Positions 33,334 to 43,150 of a DNA stretch of 64,000 nt are shown piece after piece; position 1 is the first letter of the stretch; each line of letters opens with the position of its first letter. Origin of the DNA: BD1-7 clade bacterium (lineage in GTDB: Bacteria; Pseudomonadota; Gammaproteobacteria; Pseudomonadales; DT-91). A program made the translations under genes and the position numbers. The DNA is taken from NCBI GenBank assembly GCA_902705865.1, contig CACSIO010000012.1, positions 186,001-250,000 of the forward strand, written 5' to 3'. The notes under the pieces were generated by a model that searched no databases, was not told where the DNA came from, and worked only from the letters and a program-made list of their open reading frames with translations.

Positions 33334-33362
33334 CAAAAAGAGCGGGTGGTTACCCGCTCTTC
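33334..33362 (-). terminator. Terminator of the fourth Rieske gene
   Basis: Ten-base stem AAGAGCGGGT / ACCCGCTCTT, loop GGTT; on the minus strand it is followed by TTTTTG. Confidence 0.85.
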
Positions 33363-33385
33363 GTTGGCTATCGTTAGATTGCCGA

Positions 33386-34822
33386 TTACGCGACGTCAGC
33401 AGAATTTTTTTCTGCTTCGGTGTAGAACTGGGTGTACCAATTTTTGCGTAGTTTATTGATTGGGCCATCACCCGCACATAGAACCGGATTTGGTTCAAAG
33501 CGCTTGTTTTTCCAGATCCAAACGTCCTGGAAGAAAGCGTTCATTGACGCATGTGCATACGCTGCGCTGATTGCTTCACTGTCTTCGTCCGGGATACCAT
33601 CCAGTTTCTTGATCATCACGCCGGTGAATAAGCGGAAGCTATCGTTGTCTGCACCCAATTGCTTCAAGTCGATTGGCATATGTGCATTGAGCATGCGTAC
33701 ATTGTGGACAGGGCCAGGAACTTTAACGACTTTTTTGCCTTTGTGTGTCAGCTCATCACCCATTGGTGTGATCAACTTGCCATCTTCCTCAGTAATGCCC
33801 GCAAACGCGTTGAAGTCGGTATCCAGAACCGGGAAGTTGTAACCATCTTGGATGGTGCCTTCAGCAACTTTAACCGGCTGTTGGATGCGGCTTAGAATCA
33901 GCTCGCCATCTTCATAAGCTAGGTTGTCTGGGAGTTCACCTTTCCATTCAGTGATCTGGTAGCAAGGGCCGTAGTAGGTCGCGTTGGAATACAACATACC
34001 CAGAGTTGTTGAGTTGCAGTGGTTGATCTGCAGGGCTGTATGATCTTCAAAGACATTTTCAAAATGCGAGCAAGGCGCATCATGTACCGGGCCGAAGTGG
34101 GCGCGGTCAGAGATGTTGTCGATGAGTTCTTTCCAGTGGGTATCGATAATCTCGGTGGTAACTGTCCAGTTAGTCCATTCACTGTTTTCGAATTCTTCCA
34201 TAACCGGAATTTCCCACGCTGGCTCAGAACCTTCAGGGCAGTGCCAAAGGAAAACCATGCCGTTGCGTTCAACGATCGGGAATTTGTCAGTTTTGGCGCG
34301 TGGTGGAATTTTGTCGCAATAAGCGATATCGGTGCAATCGCCTTCACCGTTCCACGACCAATGGTGGAATGGGCACTGAATGCTGTCGCCTTTAATCTCA
34401 CCGATAGACAGTTTTGCGCCCATGTGACGGCAGTAGTTATCGATGCATTGCAGGTTGTCGTCGCTATCGCGCCAAAGCACCAAGCTTTTACCGGCGACAT
34501 TTACTTCCCATGGGCCTTTTTCGTCAGCCGGGAAAGTGGGGTTTTTTTGTTCTGGCTCAAAGTGCATCGCAGCAAGAATGTTATCCTGCTTTTCGTTGGC
34601 GCCCTCAATGGCCTCAGCTAGACCCTCGCCACCGGCTTGCAGAACAGCAAATACGTTTTCGACAGCAGCTCCGTAAGCGTTTTGTATTTTGCGCTGTGCT
34701 GCTTGTGCCTCTGCAGTATCAGCAGCTGGTGGTGGGGTTATCCACGGTATTGTATAACCGATCGGGATCCAGCCTCTTGGAAAACGAACATCCTGAACAG
34801 ATGTGGCGATTATCTCACTCAT
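33386..34822 (-). CDS. Rieske [2Fe-2S] oxygenase with N-terminal insertion
   Basis: 478 residues from the second of two ATGs (34822), which has AGGA at the right distance; an upstream start at 34858 is less likely. Rieske ligands Cys131-His133 (NYCRHMGAKL) and Cys150-His153 (CPFHHWSW). Iron site IDNISDRAHFGPVHDA. Between the entry strand FPRGWIPIGY (14-23) and GPWEVNVAGK (103-112) lies a ~78-residue Ala/Gln/Glu-rich insert, where other members continue directly. No partner electron-transfer gene nearby. Divergent intergenic to the transporter side; ends in a clear terminator. Confidence 0.9.
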   Translation of the reverse strand: MSEIIATSVQDVRFPRGWIPIGYTIPWITPPPAADTAEAQAAQRKIQNAYGAAVENVFAVLQAGGEGLAEAIEGANEKQDNILAAMHFEPEQKNPTFPADEKGPWEVNVAGKSLVLWRDSDDNLQCIDNYCRHMGAKLSIGEIKGDSIQCPFHHWSWNGEGDCTDIAYCDKIPPRAKTDKFPIVERNGMVFLWHCPEGSEPAWEIPVMEEFENSEWTNWTVTTEIIDTHWKELIDNISDRAHFGPVHDAPCSHFENVFEDHTALQINHCNSTTLGMLYSNATYYGPCYQITEWKGELPDNLAYEDGELILSRIQQPVKVAEGTIQDGYNFPVLDTDFNAFAGITEEDGKLITPMGDELTHKGKKVVKVPGPVHNVRMLNAHMPIDLKQLGADNDSFRLFTGVMIKKLDGIPDEDSEAISAAYAHASMNAFFQDVWIWKNKRFEPNPVLCAGDGPINKLRKNWYTQFYTEAEKNSADVA

Positions 34823-35045
34823 AGTCATTCCTGTTTGGTTAGTGAACATTGCACACAACTGCGCAATGTATGTTCAACTCGGGGTTCGCCGGCACAAAAT
34901 GACAGGTTTGCATTCAGTGCGGTACGGCTTGTGCCTCTTAATTATTGTGATTGATAGCCATCGAAACCCCGGTATTCAATCAACTTTCTATTCTTGCATA
35001 AATGCCGGTTCCTGCCACGTTAAATTTTGGCGGGCATTCAAGGTG

Positions 35046-36506
35046 TTAGGTCAATACTGCGCGAACTATCCAGTACCCGCAAATTGTGACAATCAGAGAG
35101 GCAAAAAGGTTTAGAACAAAGCCTGCTTTTACCATATCTGCGATCGATAACTTACCGGATCCGAAAACCACCGCATTGGGGGGCGTAGCTACGGGCATCA
35201 TAAAGGCGCAGCTGGCTGCGATGGCTGCAGGTGCAGCGATAATGACCGGATCTACCCCTAGTGTGATGGCCAAGGCTCCGAGTAACGGTAAAAAACCAGC
35301 GGCAGTTGCTGTATTTGACGTAAGCTCGGTCAAAAACACAATAACGACAACGATAAAGCCGACGATCAGAATAACTGGCAAACCTTCTACAATGCTCAGC
35401 GATGCGGCAATCCATTGTGCTAACCCTGTGGATTTGATCGTTGCCGCCAAGCTGAGCCCGCCGCCAAATAGCAACAACACGCCCCAAGGAAGTTCGGCTG
35501 CTTTTTTCCAGCTCAAAACATAGGTTTTTGTCGCTGCATTGACCGGAATGATAAACAGGCTAATGCTTGCTGCGATGGCGATGCCCGGGTCGGTGAGCCC
35601 TGGAATGACACTGTTGAGCAGTGGCCTGAGCATCCAGCCCGCTGCGGTGGCGATAAATATCAAGGCAACGGTTTTTTCACCCCGCGACATTACGCCGAGT
35701 TTTGCCAATTCCTCTTCAATGAGTGTTTGAGTACTTGCCGAGCCTTTTATGCCAGGCTGAAGCTGAAAACGTGTTAACCAGAACCAGGCTGCAACGAGCA
35801 GAATAAGGCTGATCGGCAGGCCGACAGCCATCCATTGCGCAAAGCTGATATTAATGGCGTAGGTTTCCTGCATGAAGGCAACAAATAGTGCGTTTGGTGG
35901 TGTGCCTATGATGGTTGCCAGGCCGCCGATACTGGCGCTGTATGCGATGGCGAGCAGCAAGGCGCGAGTAAACGCATCGTAGTCACTATCGGGGTCGGTT
36001 TTTTGCATCATGCTTGCCACGGATAAGCCAATAGGCAGCATCATTACCGCAGTTGCCGTGTTGGAAACCCACATGCTGAGGAATGCCGTAGCCAGCATAA
36101 ACCCGGCAATCTGCCAGCGCGGCTCAGTTCCGGTTGAGCGCATGATGCTGAGAGCGATACGGCGGTGCAGGTTCCAGCGCTGCATCGCCATGCCCAGCAT
36201 AAAGCCACCCATAAACAGGTAGATGGTTGGATGTGAATAGGGGGCAGTAATTTGAGCGACCGATGCGAGGCCGAGTAGGGGCGCAACGACAATGGGCAAA
36301 AGCGCCGTAACTGGAATTGGAATCACTTCAGTCATCCACCAAACCGCCATCCATAACGCTAGACCGGACATTACCCAGGCTTCTTTTGGCATCCCTGACG
36401 GCGGGGGTGTCAGCAATGTGATTGCTAATAACAATGGGCCTGAGAGTAGCGCGATAATGTGTCGCCAATACTTAACTGGCGAGGTGTTGATTTTGGGTGA
36501 ATTCAT
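35046..36506 (-). CDS. DASS/SLC13 family sodium-anion symporter
   Basis: 486 residues from ATG 36506; a TTG three codons upstream gives a slightly longer form. About 11-12 membrane segments. The two helix-hairpin substrate motifs SNTATAVMML and ELTSNTATAAGFLP are the SLC13 SNT signatures, and the GGFMLGMAMQRWNLHRR region is typical. Imports dicarboxylates, citrate or sulfate with Na+. Stands between Rieske and radD on the same strand. Confidence 0.92.
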   Translation of the reverse strand: MNSPKINTSPVKYWRHIIALLSGPLLLAITLLTPPPSGMPKEAWVMSGLALWMAVWWMTEVIPIPVTALLPIVVAPLLGLASVAQITAPYSHPTIYLFMGGFMLGMAMQRWNLHRRIALSIMRSTGTEPRWQIAGFMLATAFLSMWVSNTATAVMMLPIGLSVASMMQKTDPDSDYDAFTRALLLAIAYSASIGGLATIIGTPPNALFVAFMQETYAINISFAQWMAVGLPISLILLVAAWFWLTRFQLQPGIKGSASTQTLIEEELAKLGVMSRGEKTVALIFIATAAGWMLRPLLNSVIPGLTDPGIAIAASISLFIIPVNAATKTYVLSWKKAAELPWGVLLLFGGGLSLAATIKSTGLAQWIAASLSIVEGLPVILIVGFIVVVIVFLTELTSNTATAAGFLPLLGALAITLGVDPVIIAAPAAIAASCAFMMPVATPPNAVVFGSGKLSIADMVKAGFVLNLFASLIVTICGYWIVRAVLT

Positions 36507-36592
36507 GAATACCAACCGATAGGGAATAGCGACGACGATTATCGGAGAATTTCATCAACATATCAGGCGCTCGAGTCACCAATGATGATGCA

Positions 36593-38422
36593 TTAACTCA
36601 GTGTATTGGCTTTGCGATAATTACCCTGATAATCAAAAATCTTATCTCTGATTGTCAGATAATGGCCTGTTTGGCGCGCGATGACAAAGTCTGGGGCTTT
36701 AAAATCCGTCGCGTTGGCCAGCACTTGCTCTAGATTCTCGCAAACCGCATGAGTGCCAGACACTGTGCGTCGTGAAAATTGCTGTTTAAAGGCGTATCGG
36801 GCTGCCGATTTGGTGAAATCAAAAGTCTCTGTCAGGGTCATGCCATCTTCGTCATGATAGATGATTTTCAGGCGTTGTCGTGTTTCTGAAAGTGTCATGC
36901 CAGCGCAACGAATCACAACCGCGTTCTTCAAGTTCAGCGCTTGACGGAGTTTGTCGTCTGGGTCAATCAGGGCGGTTTCACAATGGCGACAATATTTGGC
37001 CGCGATGTCATTCTCGCCCATGCATTGCGGGCATTCCTTAAAGCGAAATCGAAAATCACAGGCAACCGGAATACCTTGTGGGTCGGTTTCATACCCTTGG
37101 CATTTTCGCCCAAAATGCTCAAGCAACTGGCCGTCTTCGTCGGTTCTTCCCCAAAACGTGTTGCCAAAACTGCAGATGGGGCAGGTGACCAGCACGGGTT
37201 CTGTATCCGGAGCAGGTTTGGGGCCTCCGACTTCAGGGTAAAACAGATCAAAGCCATTACCGGCGTAATCAATAACGAGACAATCTTCTTTATCCGGTGC
37301 CAGTCGCAGACCACGGCCAATGATTTGTTGGTAGAGGCTCACCGACTGGGTGGGTCGCAAGATAGCAATAACATCGACATGGGGGGCATCGAAGCCAGTT
37401 GTTAATACGGATACATTCACCAGGTACCGAAATTCTTTGGCCTTAAAAGCGGAAATAATGGCATCTCGTTCGTTGCCCGGTGTCGCGCCCGTGACCAACG
37501 CTGCGGGCTGATCGTTGAGGTAGCCCATAATTTCTTCGGCATGTTTTACGGTGGCAGCGAACACCATGATGCCTTGACGGTCGTCTGCCAGTGTTTGCAG
37601 GTGCGCAATGATGCTTTGCGTGGCTCGTGTTTGTTTTTGCAGTAAGTTGTTCAGGTCAGCTTCGCGGTAGTTGCCTGTTGCTCCGTTGATTAACCCGGAA
37701 AAGTCATAATGCTCGATTGCCGGATCTAGCATTTGGGGCGGCGTGAGATAGGATTTTTTGATCAGATAACGTAAGGGCAATTCGTAAATACAGTGCCGAA
37801 AGGGAGCATTTTGGTCGCCACGCACTATGCCGTGACAGTGATATTGGTAAATCCAGCCGCTGCCTAGTCGGTAGGGTGTTGCGGTAAGGCCTAATAGCTT
37901 TAGTTCTGGATTGTGTTGTGTCAGGTGGGCAATAACTTGGTGGTATTGCCCTTGCGGGTTTGTTTCTGAGCCGTTGTTATCGTTTGTATTGGGTTCTGCG
38001 TTCGTCTTAGTAGAAGGCTTGGTGACGCGAGTTTCTTGCTGTGCAGGTACGCGATGACACTCATCAATGATGATCAGAGAGTAATCATGACTAAATGCGT
38101 CGAGGTTTCGAGCAACGGATTGGATGCTGGCGAAGGTGACTTGGTGGCGGTTTTCTTTTTGTCCTAACCCTGCCGAGAAGATACCCGCGGTTAGCCCGTA
38201 TGTTTGGTATTTGTGATGATTCTGTTCAACCAACTCTTTAACATGCGTGAGAACTAAAATGCGTTTACGTGCCAAGCGCGCTAATTCGGCAATAACTAGG
38301 CTTTTTCCGGCGCCAGTTGGCAATACGATGACGGCTGATTCGTTGCTCTGGCGGAAGTGTTTAATCGTGGCCGTGACAGCTTCTTGCTGATAGTCACGCA
38401 GGGTAAAGGGGGTTATACACAT
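36593..38422 (-). CDS. radD: RadD-type DEAH-box helicase
   Basis: 609 residues, close to RadD of E. coli throughout. Walker A PTGAGKS, motif [11 protein letters not shown]-like [20 protein letters not shown], helicase [13 protein letters not shown], motif [17 protein letters not shown]-terminal zinc-ribbon cysteines ([30 protein letters not shown]). An Asn/Thr-rich insert (about 145-170) occurs after motif II. RadD assists RecA-linked repair at post-replication gaps. No ribosome site visible before ATG 38422. Confidence 0.95.
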   Translation of the reverse strand: MCITPFTLRDYQQEAVTATIKHFRQSNESAVIVLPTGAGKSLVIAELARLARKRILVLTHVKELVEQNHHKYQTYGLTAGIFSAGLGQKENRHQVTFASIQSVARNLDAFSHDYSLIIIDECHRVPAQQETRVTKPSTKTNAEPNTNDNNGSETNPQGQYHQVIAHLTQHNPELKLLGLTATPYRLGSGWIYQYHCHGIVRGDQNAPFRHCIYELPLRYLIKKSYLTPPQMLDPAIEHYDFSGLINGATGNYREADLNNLLQKQTRATQSIIAHLQTLADDRQGIMVFAATVKHAEEIMGYLNDQPAALVTGATPGNERDAIISAFKAKEFRYLVNVSVLTTGFDAPHVDVIAILRPTQSVSLYQQIIGRGLRLAPDKEDCLVIDYAGNGFDLFYPEVGGPKPAPDTEPVLVTCPICSFGNTFWGRTDEDGQLLEHFGRKCQGYETDPQGIPVACDFRFRFKECPQCMGENDIAAKYCRHCETALIDPDDKLRQALNLKNAVVIRCAGMTLSETRQRLKIIYHDEDGMTLTETFDFTKSAARYAFKQQFSRRTVSGTHAVCENLEQVLANATDFKAPDFVIARQTGHYLTIRDKIFDYQGNYRKANTLS

Positions 38423-38580
38423 GAGGCATACACATGAGACATTGGCATTTTGCTGGATATTTTAGGTTGGATGCCTTCGGGTTAACACTGCAACAGACAA
38501 ATATCCCTGAATTTCGCACTTTTTGCGTTAATCTGTAACCAAATGAAACGGATTCGATTTTCTTACAGGACTACTTTTTG

Positions 38581-40065
38581 ATGCCAGAATTTGTCAGTGC
38601 AGTCTGGATTACCTTTTTCTTCTATTTATTGGTCATGGTGGCAATCGGCTACGTCGCCTATCAGCGAAATACGGATGCCGGTGACTATTTTCTTGGCGGC
38701 CGTCAGCTAGGGCCCTGGCCCGCTGCGTTGTCAGCAGGGGCGTCTGATATGAGCGGTTGGTTGCTGCTTGGGTTGCCTGGGTATGCTTATGCATCTGGCG
38801 TTGAATCATTTTGGTTGGCACTGGGCCTGTTTCTCGGTACCTGGGCAAACTGGCGATTTATGGCCGCGCGGCTTCGTGTGTTTACCGAATCGATTCATGA
38901 TGCCATCACGATTCCTGAATACTTACGTTATCGGTTTAATGATACTTCTGGCGGTTTGCAGGTGCTTTCTGCCTGCTTTATCTTGTTGTTCTTCCTGTTT
39001 TATACCAGCTCTGGCCTCGTTGCGGGCGGTAAGCTATTTGAAACCGTGTTTGGCCTCGATTATCCGATAGCCGTTGTAGTTGGCACCTTGTGTATTGTTT
39101 CGTACACGTTTTTTGGTGGATTCTTGGCCGTATCATGGACCGACTTAGTGCAAGGTCTTTTAATGGCAGTCGCCTTGATGATTGTGCCGTTGACAGTGAT
39201 GACAATGCATAACGTGCCGGTTTTTCATGAAGTGCGTCAGATCAATCCATCACTGATGAATATGTTTACCGATAACACGGGCAAGCCGCTTGGGATAATG
39301 GCCATCGTTTCTCTATTAGCTTGGGGGCTCGGGTATTTCGGTCAGCCGCATATCCTGGCGCGTTTTGCTGCAATTCGATCAGTGAATGATATTGGATTTG
39401 CTCGACGAATTGCCGTCAGCTGGACGGGTATCTCCATGCTTGGTGCGTTGGCTGTCGGTTTTACGGGTCTTGTTTTTACCCATCACTTTCTATCCGGATC
39501 TTTGGAGGATGCCGAAACCATTTTTATGGTGTTGGTCAATCAGTTGTTCCATCCGGTTGTCGCCGGCGTTCTGTTAGCCGCAATTCTCGCAGCCATTATG
39601 AGTACCGCCGATTCTCAGTTGTTGGTGAGCTCGTCTGCGTTAGCTGAAGATCTTTACAAGCCGCTGATTCGTCCTGATGCGTCAGAGAAAGAGGTGATGC
39701 GTATTGGTCAGCTCGGCGTAGTAGTGATTGCGTTGTTGGCGATGTGGCTGGCGCTGGATGAAGGGTCATCGGTGTTGAGTTTGGTTGCCTATGCATGGGC
39801 AGGCTTTGGTGCGGCTTTCGGGCCAGTGCTTTTGGCCAGTGTGTACTGGCGCGGAATGTCTCGTGCGGGAGCATTTAGCGGTATTCTGATGGGCGGCGTA
39901 ACGGTTGTTGTTTGGAAGTCGTTGGACGGCGGTGTGTTTGATCTCTATGAAATTCTGCCCGGCGTAGCTATGGCGGTATTCGGGATCATTGCTGGGTCGA
40001 AGCTCAAGCCGGATAACAGTGCAGAGATCTTCGATATGGCCAGAGCGCAGTTACCTAAAAATTAG
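38581..40065 (+). CDS. putP: Sodium/proline symporter
   Basis: 494 residues (ATG 38581; preceding in-frame TTG ignored; CAGGA upstream). SSS-family fold with 13 segments. PutP-like DYFLGGRQLGPWPAALSAGASDMSGWLLLGLPG, the Na+ site segment, and GYFGQPHILARFAAIRS, AAIMSTADSQLLVSSSALAEDLY near the C-terminal half. Imports proline with Na+. Confidence 0.93.
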   Translation: MPEFVSAVWITFFFYLLVMVAIGYVAYQRNTDAGDYFLGGRQLGPWPAALSAGASDMSGWLLLGLPGYAYASGVESFWLALGLFLGTWANWRFMAARLRVFTESIHDAITIPEYLRYRFNDTSGGLQVLSACFILLFFLFYTSSGLVAGGKLFETVFGLDYPIAVVVGTLCIVSYTFFGGFLAVSWTDLVQGLLMAVALMIVPLTVMTMHNVPVFHEVRQINPSLMNMFTDNTGKPLGIMAIVSLLAWGLGYFGQPHILARFAAIRSVNDIGFARRIAVSWTGISMLGALAVGFTGLVFTHHFLSGSLEDAETIFMVLVNQLFHPVVAGVLLAAILAAIMSTADSQLLVSSSALAEDLYKPLIRPDASEKEVMRIGQLGVVVIALLAMWLALDEGSSVLSLVAYAWAGFGAAFGPVLLASVYWRGMSRAGAFSGILMGGVTVVVWKSLDGGVFDLYEILPGVAMAVFGIIAGSKLKPDNSAEIFDMARAQLPKN

Positions 40066-40208
40066 ATGCTGAAAGAACTCATAATATTCAAGAAGTTGCG
40101 ATAGTATAAAGGCAGTAATCGATGAAGTTTATCGGTGCTACCAGTACGACGAGGCATTGATTTGTCGTTAGAAGCTGGTTTTATAATAATAAAAAGGGAC
40201 GTATTTCA

Positions 40209-41645
40209 GTGAAATTGATCGATATTTTTGCTGCTCCGCAATACCGGCATGATGATGACTTGCTTTATAAGGCCCGCTTTCTTGTAGGCATTACGCTGGC
40301 CTACCTACTCGTTATTCTTACCTTCGCTTTATTTTTTAGCCTCTATCCCGGCATGGATCTAACCGAACGCCTAGCGGGTGTTGTACCTGTGAGTTTTGTC
40401 GGTGTTTTCTTTGTTGTCGTCTTATTGATTCTTAAGCATCGCGGACATTTTCATCTTTGTGCGCATATGGTTGTGGGCGTCACGTTGATTGGGGTCGGTG
40501 CTGGCGTATTTATGAGCGGTGGATCTGTTGATACGCCATCGGGTGAGATGATTATTATGCCCGTCGTGCTTGCGTTTTGCATGCTGGGGCTTAAGTCTGG
40601 CCTATTCTGGGCTGCCTTAGTGTTACTGGCGAACAGTATCGGGCTTGTAGCTGCTTTGAATGGTTACCAGTACCCCATGGTTACCGGTGAAGAGTTGTTA
40701 GACAGTGTACGTGTTTTTAACTGGTTGATGGGCTTTGCAACGATAGTCGCCATCGTTGTAATTTATGAGGTGATGAATCAGCGCCTTAAGTACGAAAGAG
40801 ACTCTGAACGCGATAAATACCGTAGAGTTGCAGAGCTTGCAGCCGAGAGTACTGTAGTTAATCAAACTGCTGATAACCTGGCCACATCGGGTGATCAGTT
40901 GTTAGCATCAACCATTGAGCAAAAAGCGGCAATTCAACAGTTGGTTGTGACCACCGAAGAACTTAGTGCGACGGCGGAGCAGAACAGTCGCCTTGCTGCC
41001 GAAGCGATGAGTGCGATAAAAGACACTGAAGTTCATATGTCTATCAGTTTGAATGATATTCAACAGCTGCTGGATACCATTAATAAGATCAAGACATCGA
41101 GTGGTGAGATTCACAATATTAATGGTGTGATCAACGATTTGGCCTATCAAACCAATCTGTTGTCGTTGAATGCGATGATCGAAGCGTCGCGCTTAGGTGA
41201 TGGTAATGGCGGATTTAAAGTCGTTGCGTTGGAAGTTAAGAAATTAGCAGAACGCTCGGCTGAGGCAGCCGCCAATATTAATGAGTTGTTAGAGCAAAAT
41301 CTGCAGTCGGTTCAGCAAGGGGTTACGGTGTCGGATACCATGCGCGTTCGCTTTGATGAGATTGAAGCGCGTTTTATTCCGTTAGCCGAGATGGTGCAAA
41401 ATGTGTATGACGCCAGCTTCGAGCAAAATGAGGCAATACGCCAGATCATGGTTAGTGTGAATGATTTTGATCGGTCTCTGGAGAATAACCAGGCACTGGC
41501 GGAAGGATCTTCAAATATGGCTGGTGAGCTAAGAAACAACTCGGCTTCGTTGTCTGGCGTTCTAGAATCGTTGAACTTGGAGCAGTTTGCTCCGGCCAAA
41601 GAACTATCAACGGATGAAATACAGTATCAGGCCGAAAGTGCCTGA
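40209..41645 (+). CDS. Methyl-accepting chemotaxis protein
   Basis: 478 residues, GTG start with GGGA upstream. Six hydrophobic segments in the first ~190 residues with little periplasmic domain, so the sensor is intramembrane or cytosolic, then a coiled-coil signalling domain. Hairpin tip YQTNLLSLNAMIEASRLGDGNGGFKVVALEVKKLAERS. The tip carries Asn-Gly substitutions relative to the usual AGEQGRGFAVVA, but Glu and hydrophobic contacts are kept. The stop codon lies in a 12-bp hairpin. Confidence 0.9.
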   Translation: MKLIDIFAAPQYRHDDDLLYKARFLVGITLAYLLVILTFALFFSLYPGMDLTERLAGVVPVSFVGVFFVVVLLILKHRGHFHLCAHMVVGVTLIGVGAGVFMSGGSVDTPSGEMIIMPVVLAFCMLGLKSGLFWAALVLLANSIGLVAALNGYQYPMVTGEELLDSVRVFNWLMGFATIVAIVVIYEVMNQRLKYERDSERDKYRRVAELAAESTVVNQTADNLATSGDQLLASTIEQKAAIQQLVVTTEELSATAEQNSRLAAEAMSAIKDTEVHMSISLNDIQQLLDTINKIKTSSGEIHNINGVINDLAYQTNLLSLNAMIEASRLGDGNGGFKVVALEVKKLAERSAEAAANINELLEQNLQSVQQGVTVSDTMRVRFDEIEARFIPLAEMVQNVYDASFEQNEAIRQIMVSVNDFDRSLENNQALAEGSSNMAGELRNNSASLSGVLESLNLEQFAPAKELSTDEIQYQAESA

Positions 41646-41651
41646 TACTGT
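41621..41651. repeat. Perfect 12-bp hairpin over the MCP stop codon
   Basis: ACAGTATCAGGC (41621-41632) pairs with GCCTGATACTGT (41640-41651), seven-base loop. The MCP stop codon TGA (41643-41645) is in the right arm. No T run; it may act as a stop-overlapping terminator for convergent genes. Confidence 0.7.
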
Positions 41652-41678
41652 GCCCGATATTATTGGCTAGGTAACAAG

Positions 41679-43016
41679 TCAGAAGGCTTCATTAACGTTG
41701 AAATAGAAGCCTGAGCCATTACGACCAAAACCCAAATCAAGTCGAAGATTAACGCGCTCTTTCAACGCTAGACGATAACCGATGCCGATATTTGGTAGGA
41801 TTTCATCCACATGAAATTCAGAAACACGGTTAGCGAGGGCTGCGCCGCCTGCCCAGGTTACCAAGCCGTGACGCCCACCGAGTGGAACACGATATTCGAT
41901 CTGTGTTAGCAGGGATTGTCGGTCACGGTAGCGGCCGATAATATATCCTCGCAAGCCCTGATCACCGCCGATCTTTGGAAGCAAGCTCCAGGGAACTGAG
42001 CCTTCCGTTAAATTTGCTTTTACCTGTAACGCCAGCAAACCTGGAGCATCGCCTAAGTCAAAGTACTCGCGGTAGTCGAACACGTAGTTGACGAAGTCAG
42101 TGTCACTGCCAAGCGGCTCGCTATAGTACTTCAGCGTGAATTGTAACAATTTACCCTTAGATGGATTTAGCTGAAAATCACGGTTGTCGTGAACGAACTC
42201 TACCAGTAAGCCGGCGCTGATATTGCGGCTTGGGAAGTCTGTTATGGCGTTTGTTGTCGGATTTTCAGGACGAATATGGCGAGCATTGGTAAAAGAAAAC
42301 GCTAAGCCTGCACCGAAGTATGTTTCTGGCAATACACGGGTTAGCCATCGTGGTGTCAGGCTGTACTGACGTTGAACATACCGTTGTTCGTTAGCATCAT
42401 TGTTGTTTTCATCGTAACCGATACCGTAGTAAACCTCTGGGGCATCAACGATTCCCGCGTTGATGTAAAAACGGTATTGATCCTCTTCAAGAAACATACG
42501 GTTGTCGATAACGACGCCCAACGACTTATTGGTAGAAACAAAGCTACTGATGGTGAGTGATGATAGTTGGCTGACATTGTCTTTCGGGTCAACTTTATAT
42601 AAACCAACCGTCGACAAGCCAATACCGAACTCGGTATCCGGGTTATAAAAAGGCCCGGGTAAAAAACTGAAATTCACACCTTTATCGGGGTCAAATTTGC
42701 CGTCGGCACCAATGGCATTGAGAACTTTGTCGAGAAACCCTTTTTGGTCTTTTTCGGGCGTTGTTTCTGTACCTGTTGAATTGGCAGAATCTTCGGCAGA
42801 TGTCGGTGCTGAGGCTGAGGCGAGAGACGCACCTGTTTCAGGCACCTGTGCGGTATCAGGTTGGGCAAAAACCGGGGCCGACGACAATGCTATTGTCATT
42901 AGCGCAGAGTATGCCAGAGATGAGTAGTTATTCTGTTCACGTTTGCAGAGGGCTTTGGTCCAAGCCGGCTGCATTTTAGGCAGACGTGAGAGTACTGATT
43001 TGAAAGGCGCTGTCAT
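41679..43016 (-). CDS. BamA/TamA-like (D15) outer-membrane barrel protein
   Basis: 445 residues, AAGGATAA before ATG 43016. Long basic N-region then hydrophobic LAYSALMTIALSSAPVFA, a Ser/Thr/Ala-rich linker (about 60-95), and a beta-barrel domain of the bacterial surface antigen type: GPFYNPDTEFGIGLSTVGLY, RLVEFVHDNRDFQLNPSKGKLLQ-like repeat (VEFVHDNRDFQLNPSKG), and a C-terminal Phe (VNEAF). No POTRA domains, so it is not BamA itself. Function unknown. Confidence 0.85.
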   Translation of the reverse strand: MTAPFKSVLSRLPKMQPAWTKALCKREQNNYSSLAYSALMTIALSSAPVFAQPDTAQVPETGASLASASAPTSAEDSANSTGTETTPEKDQKGFLDKVLNAIGADGKFDPDKGVNFSFLPGPFYNPDTEFGIGLSTVGLYKVDPKDNVSQLSSLTISSFVSTNKSLGVVIDNRMFLEEDQYRFYINAGIVDAPEVYYGIGYDENNNDANEQRYVQRQYSLTPRWLTRVLPETYFGAGLAFSFTNARHIRPENPTTNAITDFPSRNISAGLLVEFVHDNRDFQLNPSKGKLLQFTLKYYSEPLGSDTDFVNYVFDYREYFDLGDAPGLLALQVKANLTEGSVPWSLLPKIGGDQGLRGYIIGRYRDRQSLLTQIEYRVPLGGRHGLVTWAGGAALANRVSEFHVDEILPNIGIGYRLALKERVNLRLDLGFGRNGSGFYFNVNEAF

Positions 43017-43150
43017 TTATTATCCTTAAAACACCATGCAGATCACGTTTCTATTATGTGTTAAACGTGTTGCGACCGTGTGGCATCGGTCATGGATAAG
43101 TCAGCAGGCTGGAGTTAACCCGATAAGCCTGTGCTTACCGGGCTAGTTTA

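Noticed and set aside
43119..43142. Weak hairpin CCCG-TAAGC / GCTTA-CGGG after the acyl-CoA dehydrogenase
   Set aside because: A mismatch in the stem and no T run; not convincing as a terminator.
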